Assembly: GCF_013373865.1 (NCBI RefSeq)
Contig: NC_050475.1
Coordinates: 2,929,001 to 2,993,000 of the forward strand
Reading direction: 5' to 3'
From: Monomorium pharaonis
Lineage: Eukaryota; Arthropoda; Insecta; Hymenoptera; Formicidae
Length of the DNA stretch: 64,000 bases
The notes beneath the pieces are model-generated. The model was not told the origin of the DNA. It did not search any database and worked only from the letters and a program-made list of their open reading frames with translations. The position numbers were made by a program, and so were the translations under genes. How positions within the stretch are numbered: position 1 is the first letter of the stretch; the number at the start of each line of letters is the position of its first letter. Shown piece after piece: positions 25,140-36,557 of this stretch.

Positions 25140-28100
25140 TCGCCTTAGTTTATAAACCTTTCAATCTCAATATATTAGTATATATCTCAGTATATTGAAA
25201 AAAATTCTTAACTTGTGAGACACATAGTAATAATATTGTTTGAAATATTTAATTGCTATGAACAAATATTATAATAATAACACAACGCTTGACAATAATT
25301 ATAAATATTTTGTTACAATTACGTTACGTTTAATTGAAATTATTTTATTAAAGCCTGATAAAATAATTTTAACTAAACATAATTATAATGAAATGTAATT
25401 ATTACCGAATGTTATTAATATTTTGTTAATATTATTATAATTTTGTTATTATTATATTTATTTATAACAATAAAATATTTTAAATGATATCATTACTAAA
25501 TGCATTTTACAGGTTTGTCAAGATTTTTTTTCATTCACGTGTATTGGTTTTTTTTTTTGGTACATAGATGATTAGAGTCGACTTTGTTTCACTCACAGCA
25601 CAAATAAATTAATCACATTGGATAATAATCGACGTCATAGATAACATCTCAGATTCGATTTTAATTGGAAATATTCTGGCAAATTTCTGAACTTTGGAAA
25701 ACGCTGTCCCGTTTTAGATTTGAAATATCTCACGGTGGATAGTCACGTTCCTTCGATATTCGAATTTCGATTTGCTGGTGCGACGAGATCGATCTCAGTC
25801 GACGTTTCGCCATCGGAAAATATCATGCTGTCCACACGATGTAATCGAGTTGCCGATCCGATCGCTCACGATCAACAACTGCGAGCGACCAATCCCCGAC
25901 GAACATCGAATTAACAGTTATCTTTATCTTCGCTCTCCCTGTACAGGCAGGCCCGTTCGTTTCGAGCGTTTGACAAACGCCCTCACGGAGGAAGAGAAAT
26001 GGCGATTGTGAATGGCCACAATAACACGTGACGTTGCGATAAAACTTTGTTAAACAACCAGGCAGGCCTGGATCCGTCACCGTCGCGATGCGTATTTGCA
26101 TACGGTTGACATAGTTGGCCACAGCCATGCTTTATCCGGGGGTTATCAGCGTTATTTACGTTAGCCTTCGTTTAATTGGTCGGCCAGACCTCATAAAGAG
26201 GATAATTAACGCGATCAAATTGATTATCGCTTATCAATCTCTACCAATTATCTAATAACTTCTTCCCGCGCACATTTCATGGCATAGTAATCTTCCGTCG
26301 TTCATACTTAGTTTTATATTAAAAAAACAGATTTCCGCCCACGCGGAATATTTTCGTTATTTTCTCATCTTTTATCCTAATGTAGATTTCATTTTGCACG
26401 TACAATAAAATAAAGTTGAATTAAAAATTAAATTAAATTTAAAATATACCATCTCGATTTTAATGGCATTTCGGGAGATCCCGTGTTATAATCGACCGGA
26501 ATAATTTCAATAGCGACCTACGGTGGATTTGGCAAAAGCTCGAGCGCCGTTTACCCGTTTCCCCACGATGCGTTACAATTACGTTACGTCAGTTCTCCTC
26601 TCAACAAGAATACGGTAACTCGCGGCTAACGATCACGCGAGTATGTGAGAAGCGAATATCCGCCTCGTATTATGGCCCCGCGTATGTGAAGTTACCGAGC
26701 TATATAACACAGTTTCCACGACACTCGCCGCAACAGGATAATATAATAGTGGTGTATTTTGTGCAATTTTGTATATTGCGGATTCGTGTAAAAATCCGCA
26801 GCTCCCATTCCACGCGCGGGGATGATATTTTTGCAATTAAGTGAAAACGCCGTGAAAAACCCTTAGAGAGATTCATCCGCTCGTAGCGACGCGCGGTAAT
26901 CGCTTTCAGTTCGTATTCGCGCGTTGTCACGGGGCGCATCACGTTCCTCCCTTCTCACGAGAAGCGAGGATTCGCGTAATTCGCACGATCGGACACCGGC
27001 CAGGTCGTGCGACCCGAACGAGAAAGAGAGAACCACTCTTCCCTTCGAGCGGTAGCCGCGGTAGTAGCGTCGCGATTTTTCACCCCGATTGTTTCCGCGA
27101 AACAACGTTAGCGATACGTTTGTTTTCGTATGCGCCGCTGTCCATCAGAAACTAAAGGGGAATCAAAATAACTGGCGATTTCTCTGCGGCCTTTGTACTC
27201 GGCGTACAGTTTCGATTAATCCCAACCGAATGCCGAGATTTTTGCGCCCGTTATTTCGATGCCGCAATCAAAAGACTCGCGTTCCGATACACTAAAAAAA
27301 CAAAAGCAAAAAAACGAAAATACGATACTATAGGAACGAGATGTAAAAAAAAAAAGGTTGCCGACGTTGGTATCAAACGAGCGAATTTTAGATAATCGAT
27401 TTACCCGCCTCTTGTCTCGATATCTTTTTTCCTCTTAAAATCTATTAAAAACAATTATTTTTTATTATTTTTGAGCAAATAATTATTAGCCTAACAGCAG
27501 CCCTTCGATATTTACACATTTATTAAGTTCCTTCATTAATGCATAGTGTATAGTATGATATAATAGTTCTTTAATTTTGCCGATATTGTTTGTGATGCAG
27601 CTCGAAACATAATACATTAATATCGATTGGCGTTTAGCAGCGCAACAGCAAGTAATCATCTATTGTTGCCAAAAACAACGACAAGTACAGTCGTACGTAC
27701 ATAATGATGGCAAATATTTCGGCGACTGCCGCATACAATGCCTGTAATTTTCCCCCGTTGTAAAGCGTGACAATAATTAGATTCGATCAATACCCAATGA
27801 ACTGTCCCGCGGGGAGGGGGGGGTAAGTTTTTCGCTGTGTTAGAAAAGAAATTACAGAACAATTCCACAAAACAGTTTCCATTCCTTTACCTTCTTTTTT
27901 CTCTTCGAGATAATTAGACGTATTCAAATGAACCAGGAAATCCTTTCACGTTGTAACTTCAAGTGAATTTTGCACGTGCTTCGGCTAATTTTTTCTTCGC
28001 AAACGTAAATGGTACGGTATCTCGAACTACTGCAATTTGCGAATTTTTCCCCTTCGCTGAGAGACGAATTCAGAAGTGCAAATTTTCTTTGTTATTAAAA

Positions 28101-29280
28101 CGAAAATCCAAATTATTTGCATGGCATATTTAAAAAAAAAAAAATAAAGAGAAACATACAAATCTTAATGAAATATTCCTGTTTATCAAACATATGTATA
28201 AGACATTACAAAATTTGAAACACAATATTATTAATATAATTAATACATAAATTATAACTATGAATAAAAACAGTGTAATTAATAATACATTGTAACTGAT
28301 AATGTCATGTAGATAATATTAATAAAATTGAATTTAATGTAAAATGTGTGTACAAAATAAAATAATTAGAAAAACAAAACGACTAAAAAAAAAAGAGTCA
28401 AAAATTAAAAGCAACATGTCAACGCACTATTATTTTTACCAGTTTCTTTTTCAATGTATGTACGCGATAGGAAAAAAAATAGCCCTCCATCTTGCTGAAT
28501 AATTCTATCGCGGTAGCTCAGAGATTCACGCGTTTGAGCGTGTCAAAATCGATCTGACCTGACCCAGAAGAGTAGTCCGGTGGAGTGATATGTCGTTCGC
28601 GAAATTGCGGATGAAACGCGTTCGGGGGACTCGGAAACTTTCAAATGTGTATCTACGATCGGCCGCCGGTTACCGCATCGCCCGCTCGCGGTCCAGTGAC
28701 CCGAAAACTTTCCTCCGGGCGCCGAACTTTATCGCCGCCGATTTTTCACGGCTTCCACCCGTCAGTGGTGCGACACGCCCATGGGAGAGACGAGAGAGTC
28801 GCCGTCGGTTTGCCGAATCTTTAACGATGGCGGTAGATACAGCACGCGACAAGTGGTTGGCACGTAACAAAAGAGACTCTGCCATCGTGAGGAATTCGCG
28901 TTCTTTACTCGTATAGAAGGATGAATCGGTTGCTATTTAGAGGAGACTGCGTTTTATTTTCACTTCACGTGCACACAGTCAAATTTGAATTATATCTAAA
29001 ATTTGAGTGATTTTTAACCATTCTACTCGATATATCGTTAATTTAACTTAAAAAAAAAAAAAGGAATTAAGCAATGTAATTTAAGAAGCATTCGATTTAA
29101 CTCAAATTTGTTCTTTATATTATTTAGTGCATACGTTAATATGGACACTGCCTACTTAAAAAAAAACCACAGAAATTGATTGAATCGATAGGTAAGGCTG
29201 TTCTTTCAACTGCGCGTTTTGTGTTGAAATAATAAGTTTCGGCACGAAAGATAAAAAGATAAATTCCTCGAGTTAAGAAT

Positions 29281-29385
29281 TCCTGTCTCTCCCTGTCTCT
29301 CTCTGTCTCTCCTTGTCTCTCCCTGTCTCTCCCGATTTCTCCCGGTCTCTCCCTGTCTCTCCGTGTCTTTCCCTGTCTCTCTTTG
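29281..29385. repeat. Minisatellite, about ten copies of a 10-bp unit
   Basis: The unit tctctccctg repeats about ten times with a few substitutions, mainly in the last four bases. The minus strand reads it as runs of Arg, Glu, Gln and Thr, which explains the open frames there. Confidence 0.85.
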
Positions 29386-30397
29386 AACAATCATAATACC
29401 TAAAATATAAGAGGAGTTAACTTAAATGCATAAAAATAACAAAAATATTATTTAATATTTAACAGTAGTAAGACGGAAGATAAAACGTGTCCAACAAAGT
29501 TCTGGCTTTTCGTGTATTTCAAAACCCAACAAACTCAACCGTAAAACAAAAAACGCGCGCATTAATTACTGCCGTTGATAATTCCGCCGAAGCAGATTTC
29601 GTCAAGCGTTTGTACGTGCGTAGCTTTGTCGCGAAAGGGATTAGATTCGCGTATGCGTGTAACCGGTTATTAATTTCGATCGTGAAAGGGACGTGGGGCG
29701 AATCTCGCCTAATGCGCATTACACACGCATTCGGAAATCAGCGCGGCCACGTGCGAATACGTCCTGAAACCTATTTAGCTAGATTAAATCAATGGAGGAT
29801 CCGCCCGCAAGAGAGAGAGAGAGAGATGGGTCAATGTACGAAAATCCACGCGCGCGCGGCAGTCGCATTATGTCCCCGGGACATCATAATCGCATTAATT
29901 GCATTGACCGACACCGAGTGCACCGGGCGCACACACAAACGTGGCCGATTGCGACGCGGCCGGACGCGCGGCGGCCGGGAATTCGTCGCGGACAAGTTCG
30001 GAAAATTTCCGATATTTGTTTCGCGCTCGAGGTTGACAGGCACACTCCCCATTTCGAATTGATGGCGACCGTATCGAGTGCTGCTGCTGCTGGTGGTGGT
30101 GCAGCGGAGATGAATCCAGCCGCGCGGAGCAGATGGTTCGCGCGAAATATCCAGAATCGTTTGTAGTCCGTGGCGACGGATTATTTTTAGCGGACGCGGT
30201 CACAGATGGCAATCCTTGTAAAAATACACCCTTCAATATCTTAGGGCCCTCGACCTAAAATACGGCATTTCGTATAAGAATGGGTAAAAATGTGTCTTGG
30301 GAAAATTACTCGCGACGATTAAACGTCAATCGGGGTCTGTTGGCTGTCCTCACGCGGCAAATTGTGCAGTGACAGCAACATATTCTCTAAGTTTACA

Positions 30398-30582
30398 ATC
30401 AGTGAAAATACACCGATTTCAATGGTATACTTATAACTTGTCAACCAGTGAAGTAAATACACTGATTTTTCAATGATTATACGTTAATTTTGAAGTAATA
30501 ATCACTAAAAGTCAGTCATACTCACTAATTATCACAGTTATAAGTATACTACTGCAAATCAGTGAAAATACACTAATTTAGA
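30398..30582. repeat. Inverted repeat flanked by cagtgaa units
   Basis: gtatacttataact (30424-30437) is matched by its exact reverse complement at 30537-30550. Around it are three related units starting cagtgaa and ending in an atttt-like run, near 30400, 30447 and 30559. The symmetric arrangement suggests a small palindromic element. Confidence 0.45.
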
Positions 30583-32177
30583 AAGATACGCTTATTTTCG
30601 AAAGCGTAGGAACGCATAAAGATCGGATTACCGCGAAATCACACGAACGAAAAGTAGTTTGCGTATTTGATTTACATTCGATTGAGACTCAGACAGCGTA
30701 TTCGAAGCGATTAGCTTCGCGCTAATATTTATGATTCGGAAATATGATTGGTCCTGATTAAATCTAAATTTCTGTAAATCAATGATGTGTGCCGTTTCCA
30801 AAATGGTCACACGAGTTCGTCGAATCATTATCGCGTCGCAGTTTTATAAAAGAAACATGTTACGATTATGACAATGTAACTCAATAAGTCAACTTTTTGC
30901 AACAATTATAGAACAGTTAGGTCGAAAGTAAAATATTTGTACGTCTGTGCTGCCACAGGTGGAAGGGAAGAGAGTTGTAAAAAATTTCGACTTTACGAAA
31001 CGGAGGATGTGCGAATAATTGATTTGCCGAGAGGATTAATGACTTAAATAATTCTCCGGTCATTTTCGGTGAGTATGTAAGCTTCTGAAAAAGCGAGCTG
31101 AATCGACATTTGCCCGCGCAGTAATTTCGGTCGAAATCATGCGCGGAGATTAAAGAAATTAAAGTACGTCGCGAATTTTTATATTTTGATTTTTTCACTC
31201 TTAAATTAATCCCATGCTATTTCGCGCAATAGCTTGATTAAATGGCAGGTGCCTTATACTCCCGCTACTAAGTATGTTTGATAGTAACTAATTACTTGTT
31301 CCCTACCTCTCTCAGGTATACCGGGACGTGCTGAAGATAAGACGACACTGTCTACGAACTCAAGCGTGTCCTCTTAACGCTTAAGTAGTTGCATGAACCT
31401 TATAAGCAGTATTCATGATGCTGTTTACTTTACAGTGGTATAAGTAGTATAAGTGACATAAATATAGCATGTACTACAAGGAACTCCCTTAAACAAGATG
31501 AATTTAACAAGAGCAGAGATGATTATTTGGATGAATAAATTCGTAATCAGCCTCCCGGCACAACCTCTCCGGTTGATTAATTTTAATTTTTCGCAATCAG
31601 CTTATAGTTTCAACCCGAATTCAATTCAACCCAAAAAATTCCGCATTACAACCTAAATTATCCTCATTACCTAAATTACCCTAATTACTTTCATTTATCA
31701 TATAATGTAGAAGCTGAACTTAATTAACCTGACTTTTCTCTTGGTGATTTACTTTGAGATATAGTTAAAAGAAACACATATCGATGATAAACATAAAGAA
31801 ATAAGTTAGAAAGATATAAATAAGGGAGAAATGGAAAAATAACGAGTATTTAAATATTTACTTGAATTAATAATTTCCCGCCCCCCCCCCCTTTTTATAT
31901 TATAACCAGATAGAAAAAAGAGAGAACAAAGAAAGGGAGGAAAGAGGAGTTTAAGATCTACGAGGAGACAAGTATAAAAAGCAAACTGTCACAGAGACAA
32001 ACGACGTCAGTGAAGTCGCGCGTAAGATATTGCAAGCGTGAGCTTGGAGTACCGCGAGCGAGAGATAGGGCGAGCATCCCGTCGCTCCAAATAAGGGCCG
32101 CATGCAATTTGCGTGGAAGTTCGCCCTTCGATAAGGATGACGACCTGCCGGTCGTCCAGAATCGAACGGTGTTTTAC

Positions 32178-32395
32178 CTCGCGATTGAGCGGCTTCGCCA
32201 GAGTGATGACACCGGTGCGCGGGTTGACGACGAAATGGTCCGTGAGTTGTATGCCATATTTCACCGGCGATCCTTCGGGATCGTGGCCCTTCAGGACGAA
32301 CACTTCCGTCCCGACCTTGGTCGATTCCGAGAGCGGCAAGCCCGTGGGGTATCCCCCGGCCTCCAGGATAGGTGGCTCGTTCACGTTGTTACCCG
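32178..32395 (-). CDS. Cad87A: Cadherin-87A, most 5' exon found (EC1, N-terminal part)
   Basis: This is the first exon I can recognise of a Cad87A-type cadherin, a single-pass membrane protein for calcium-dependent cell adhesion. It begins after a strong acceptor (a T-rich tract ending in gctgttccag) and ends at donor gtaaaa just left of 32178. It opens with two bases (CG) that complete a split codon, followed by 72 codons, so the preceding exon must end one base into a codon. The frame opens GNNVNEPPILEAGG, then LPLSESTKVGTEVFVL, DPEG, the TDHFVVNPRTGVITL strand typical of a cadherin repeat, and closes with PLNRE. Canonical repeats have LDRE at that point, so Asp is replaced by Asn here. As I remember the fly protein, it shows the same order near its mature N-terminus. 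No start codon or signal peptide lies in this exon. Confidence 0.9.
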
Positions 32396-34403
32396 CTGGA
32401 ACAGCAAAAAAAAAACGTTTGTTTTTCGAGAGTTTCTGTTGTTGGCTATATCGATCACCCACACGCCCGCGAAGTCTCTCCCTGCGTTCCCTACTTCCCT
32501 TAGAGGGTTTATTTATTCCTCTCGTTAACTCCCCCTTACACGTTGCAAGCACGTTCACTCGAAACGAAATGTTTAGGGTGTGTCGCAAAAGTTTATCCTC
32601 ACGAATGCGTACCAGAGTTTGAATGGTTTCTAAAATATTAAACTCTGAGGAAATATAAAAAAAAAATGGATGAGCAAAGTTTTACAAATGCGTACGAGAA
32701 GACTTGTGTTTATTTATCATTAATTTATTTTTATAGACCCTTAGCTTGTAACGGATTGGAAATAATCCTTGTTGTAAAAGTAAAATTAACAAGTAAAAAG
32801 TTATCGGAACTTGCATCGGTATTGTTTTTGTCTCCAAAGATGCCCATTATTTTTATCTCGTCCCTCAACATTCTCTCAACATATTTCTCTTTACGTCTGC
32901 GACATGTCGGTAATAAAAACTTCGATGTTCTACGATTAACGCGAAGATGATATAGCAATTAGGGCTTATTGATTGTTACGTGAGTCAATGAATTCAATCG
33001 CTAAGTACGTACGTCGAGTTGGGGGTCGCACATCTATTGTGCATAAATGCTGTCGGATCGATTTGGATGATTAAGGCTACACGAGCTAAGTAGATTATGA
33101 TTGATGTATCCGTTGCGCGCGGAAATCGATTTTTGCCCGGCAATATCGCCCGCCGGACCTGTCGATAATCAATTTCGCTGCTGAGATCCGGAGCTTAGTG
33201 TTTTCGTGCTCCTTTTGCGACAGACGCAATCAATACGGAAATCCCAATTCAGTGCGTTGAACAAGAAAATATATCGCGTCGTCGGAGAAGCTTTCCAGGT
33301 TCTTATATCACATTATATCATTATATCGTTTGAAGACGAGAACAAGAGAGGAAAATGCTTTGTCACAAAAGACAAATGCTTCGGAAAACGGATTCTTGTG
33401 AGCTTAAAAGCTAATAACTCTTGTATTTCTCTGTGAAAGAAGAAACTATCGAATTATTCATGTTAAAAAAAAAAGATAAGCGTTTATATTACATTACTTT
33501 TTTTTCCGAAGAAAGTAACAAATTTAAATGTCGATATTTTGCATGCTAAATGGAATGTCTTTATTTCTCGTGTAAGAAGTTCTCCTCTTATGACATTTTT
33601 CTTACAACATTTTTCTTACGTTCATGTTGAATGTTTTACAGGCAGATAACGTTATACATACAGGACGAATCAAAATGATTGAATCAGTTTTCCGCCCTAT
33701 GAGACAAATTATTGATTGCACGTCAAAATAGACTTACAAGAGACCTGTCACAACTATCCGGAATCGATTCGAGTCTCCCTAGCTGATATTCATAGTTGAT
33801 TCTTATTTCAAGATTGTCTTTAGCCTTAAGATAACACTTATAAAAGATATGTATCTTTATACACGAGTCCGATTTGAGATATGAGAGTAAAACAACCCCT
33901 CAAAAATATTTGATTCCAAGCAACGCTCTGTCAACGCTCGCTTTCGTTACGTTCTCGCGACGCGAAAATTATAAATATAAGGAGAAAGTATCGTAAAGTA
34001 TCAGCACGGATGAAAAGAATGGAAACGGTGAGACACCCCGTACAATCAACCTCCTCCCCGTGAAAACGTTGGATGAGCTTTGTTCGCGGTGGGTCACGGT
34101 ACTCCGGGACTCAAAAGAGCCCGGAGGTCCCAGGCCGCTAATTCGACGCGAGCACCGGGGCTCGACCCCGTAAGCCCGAAAAGTCGTAAAACTATTACCA
34201 AGTTGGGTCGTACGAAGTGGCCCCGGCAAGCCGCGGAAACTTCTTTCCGAACTTCCGCAGCTTCTAGTCGGAAATTGTGGCGGACGTAATAGATACATCG
34301 CGAGTTTTAAGATCGGCCAAACGGGGGTTGCTGTACTTTTTTACGGACCCCATTCGACGCGAGAATACTGCTGCTGCGGGACCGCAGCTGCGGCTTTCCG
34401 CGC

Positions 34404-34482
34404 CTCCTCTTCTCTTTCTCTCTTTCTCTCTCTCTTTCTCTCTCTTTCTTCCTTTCTTCCTCCTTCCTCTCTCTTTCTCGCG
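34404..34482. repeat. CT-rich imperfect microsatellite
   Basis: A pyrimidine-only tract built from ctttctct-type units. It produces Arg/Glu-rich chance frames on the minus strand. Confidence 0.8.
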
Positions 34483-36057
34483 ACAACGGCCAAAATGACG
34501 ACGACAACGAAAAGGAGCAACCCCTCTTCAAAGAGCAACGATAATCGTTAAAGGGGTAACGACGTATGCGATCGCGATCTCATTCCTTTCTTCGGGGTTA
34601 TCATTGCCGCCACTGTCCGCGGATTCACGACGGTCGCTTAGAATTTTTGCCATTACGCGACGGGTCGTACGACGTCATCGTAACAAACCCAGACTTTTAC
34701 GGGAATTGCACGCGCCGCTCGTAAATAGAAAAATTCTGCGGCAGAGTACCCGCTGCGATACAGCGTCGTTCACCCGAAACTGTCATCCGAAAGAGATTAC
34801 GTTTGCAAATCAATAATACGTTAGGATAGACGATGCGGCGAATAACAAGTAAAAAATCAACGCCAAGCTAGCGACTTTTAAAGAATTAAAAATTAAATTT
34901 TTTTTAGCAGAGCCGTCATATTTTCTGATGGTATTTTTTATTACTTTTGTCGCCAAAAGAGCAACAATGCGATTGTTTTATAGATCGGAAGGTGATAGTT
35001 TTGCATGATGAAAATAATGAGGAATCATTGATTGCATATCAAACGTTACATACGATATCCTTCATTACAATGTTTCGCAGAATTAATTATAATGTTTTCA
35101 TGCTATGTAATTAAATATTAATCTCGAATATTAATTATAGGATTAGAGATTTGTAAAAACGTACGTTCTTGCACGGGAGTCGCTTTGCGATTTCTTGCGA
35201 TATTAAAAGCCTAGACTAACAGAAAGAGGATTCAGTATGATTCCAAGAAGTTCGTCAGGGGAAGATAAAGCGGAATCTCTGCTGGAAGTCCCACCGCCAC
35301 CGCCGCCGCCGCCGCCGCGTCGAGAAGAAGAGTAAGAGTGCCGGAAACCGCGACGGTTGTACGCACAAATTTTCCCTGATCCATCAAAAGAGAAGCGCGG
35401 CGAGTAACTTTTCCCCGAAGGAAGTTTCCCTCAAACGCATTTTGTAAATTCAAATAAGGGATTCGAGAATGACGCGGACTCTGAACTTTCCTCGAGCGGG
35501 CGAACGAGTGACGGTGATCGGTATATCGGGCATCACGAATGACGCAAATAACCGAATTACCATAAATTTCAGTCGCTAACTACCGTTTCGCAACTGCCTC
35601 CTCCCCCCCTCCCCCGTCGCCAAATTAATCGTTGAACTTTCGACCGACATTTTTCCAGATCGCGTCGCTACATTTTACCCTCATTTCGCGGAAGGATCAA
35701 AAGAAACTGCGGCTGAAAGAACATCTTTATGCTCTGAGCGAAAAAAAAAATATTCGCTTTATATTCGTCGAGCACGTTTGAAAACGTCACGTTAATTAAT
35801 GCGCCATAAATGACGGCGGGTCTGAGCGACGAGGAGTAAAAATTTTAGACCGCAACGTCTGTAACGATCTTCCTCTATAGTATAATAAGCCCTCTTACAG
35901 TGAATCACAATCAAGTAGCTAGAAAATATTTCATTAAGAATCAATGAGTCTTTCACTGATCTTCAATATAAATTACACGTACTTTGCATTTCCACAGATA
36001 TCAGTGATTTTTTTCAGTGAAATCTTACCAATTTACAACGCTACACTTATAACTGAT

Positions 36058-36091
36058 ACATTAATAGAAAAATGTGATATTTGCGACTATA
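36058..36091. repeat. Solo end related to the 22766-23068 element
   Basis: The motif tagaaaaatgtgatatttgc followed by gactata aligns with the left terminus of the element at 22766-23068 over about 33 bases with a few mismatches. I do not see a matching second end close by. Confidence 0.4.
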
Positions 36092-36111
36092 CAACACCTT
36101 TTTATCAATGT

Positions 36112-36557
36112 ACACAGAAAAAAAGAATATTATTATTTTGACAATATCTTTAGTTTCAAAATAAAAATCTTGAAATAAGATTATATTGAGTTAAATAAAA
36201 AAAATTTACTCGAATGAAGATTTATCTTAAGATTTTATGTAATTTAATAAAAAAAATGATTATTTAAGAATAATTGTTATTTAAGAATAATTTTCTTAAA
36301 TGGAAAGGAAAAAATGTTGGATAAAAAATACCGTATGTTCAAATCGAAAATGATAATTTTCTTAGAATAAAATTATCAAAATAAATGTATTTTTGAAATA
36401 ACAATTATAGTATTGAAATGAGACTATAATATTGTTGAAATTCAAAGTTTTCTAATTCTTTTGAGAAGATCATATATTGTTGCGAATATATGAAACAATA
36501 AACGTGTTCATATGAATATATAGGAGTTAATTTAACACCTGCTTTTTTTCTATGTAG
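36112..36557. mobile_element. Possible AT-rich element with short terminal inverted repeats
   Basis: The left end acacagaaaaaaag and the reverse complement of the right end (acatagaaaaaaag) match at 13 of 14 bases. The interior is very AT-rich, with a local duplication of tatttaagaataatt near 36263 and 36279. The termini are A-rich, so a chance match is possible. Confidence 0.3.

Larger units (their letters stand above)
8491..32177 (-). other. Cad87A long intron, 23,687 bp
   Basis: This intron splits EC1. The flanking exons are both phase 0 and join without a gap, so no constitutive cadherin exon is missing between them. Inside I see only simple repeats (for example at 9260, 17440, 25101 and 29281), AT-rich blocks, and short inverted-repeat elements near 20371, 22766 and 30398. 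Frames up to 222 codons occur (23929-24597, 29487-30062), but they lack recognisable domains or exon borders. Long early introns often carry enhancers, but none can be named from sequence alone. Confidence 0.8.

Noticed and set aside
29487..30062. 191-codon plus-strand frame
   Set aside because: No family resemblance, a biased composition with Arg-rich runs, and a competing frame in the same CpG-rich DNA.
32539..32647. Exon-like minus-strand segment just upstream of the 32178-32395 exon, with a T-rich acceptor (tatatttcctcag) and a phase-1 donor (gtaagg)
   Set aside because: The phase would fit Cad87A and the frame is open, but it has no ATG, does not look like a signal peptide, and resembles a repeat end (gggtgtgtcgcaaaag). 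It would need RNA evidence.
35232..35453. Minus-strand frame with an ATG followed by a hydrophobic, alanine-rich stretch, considered as the Cad87A signal-peptide exon
   Set aside because: The alanine run comes from a GCC simple repeat, and no good phase-1 donor follows. The sequence is unlike the family's N-terminus.
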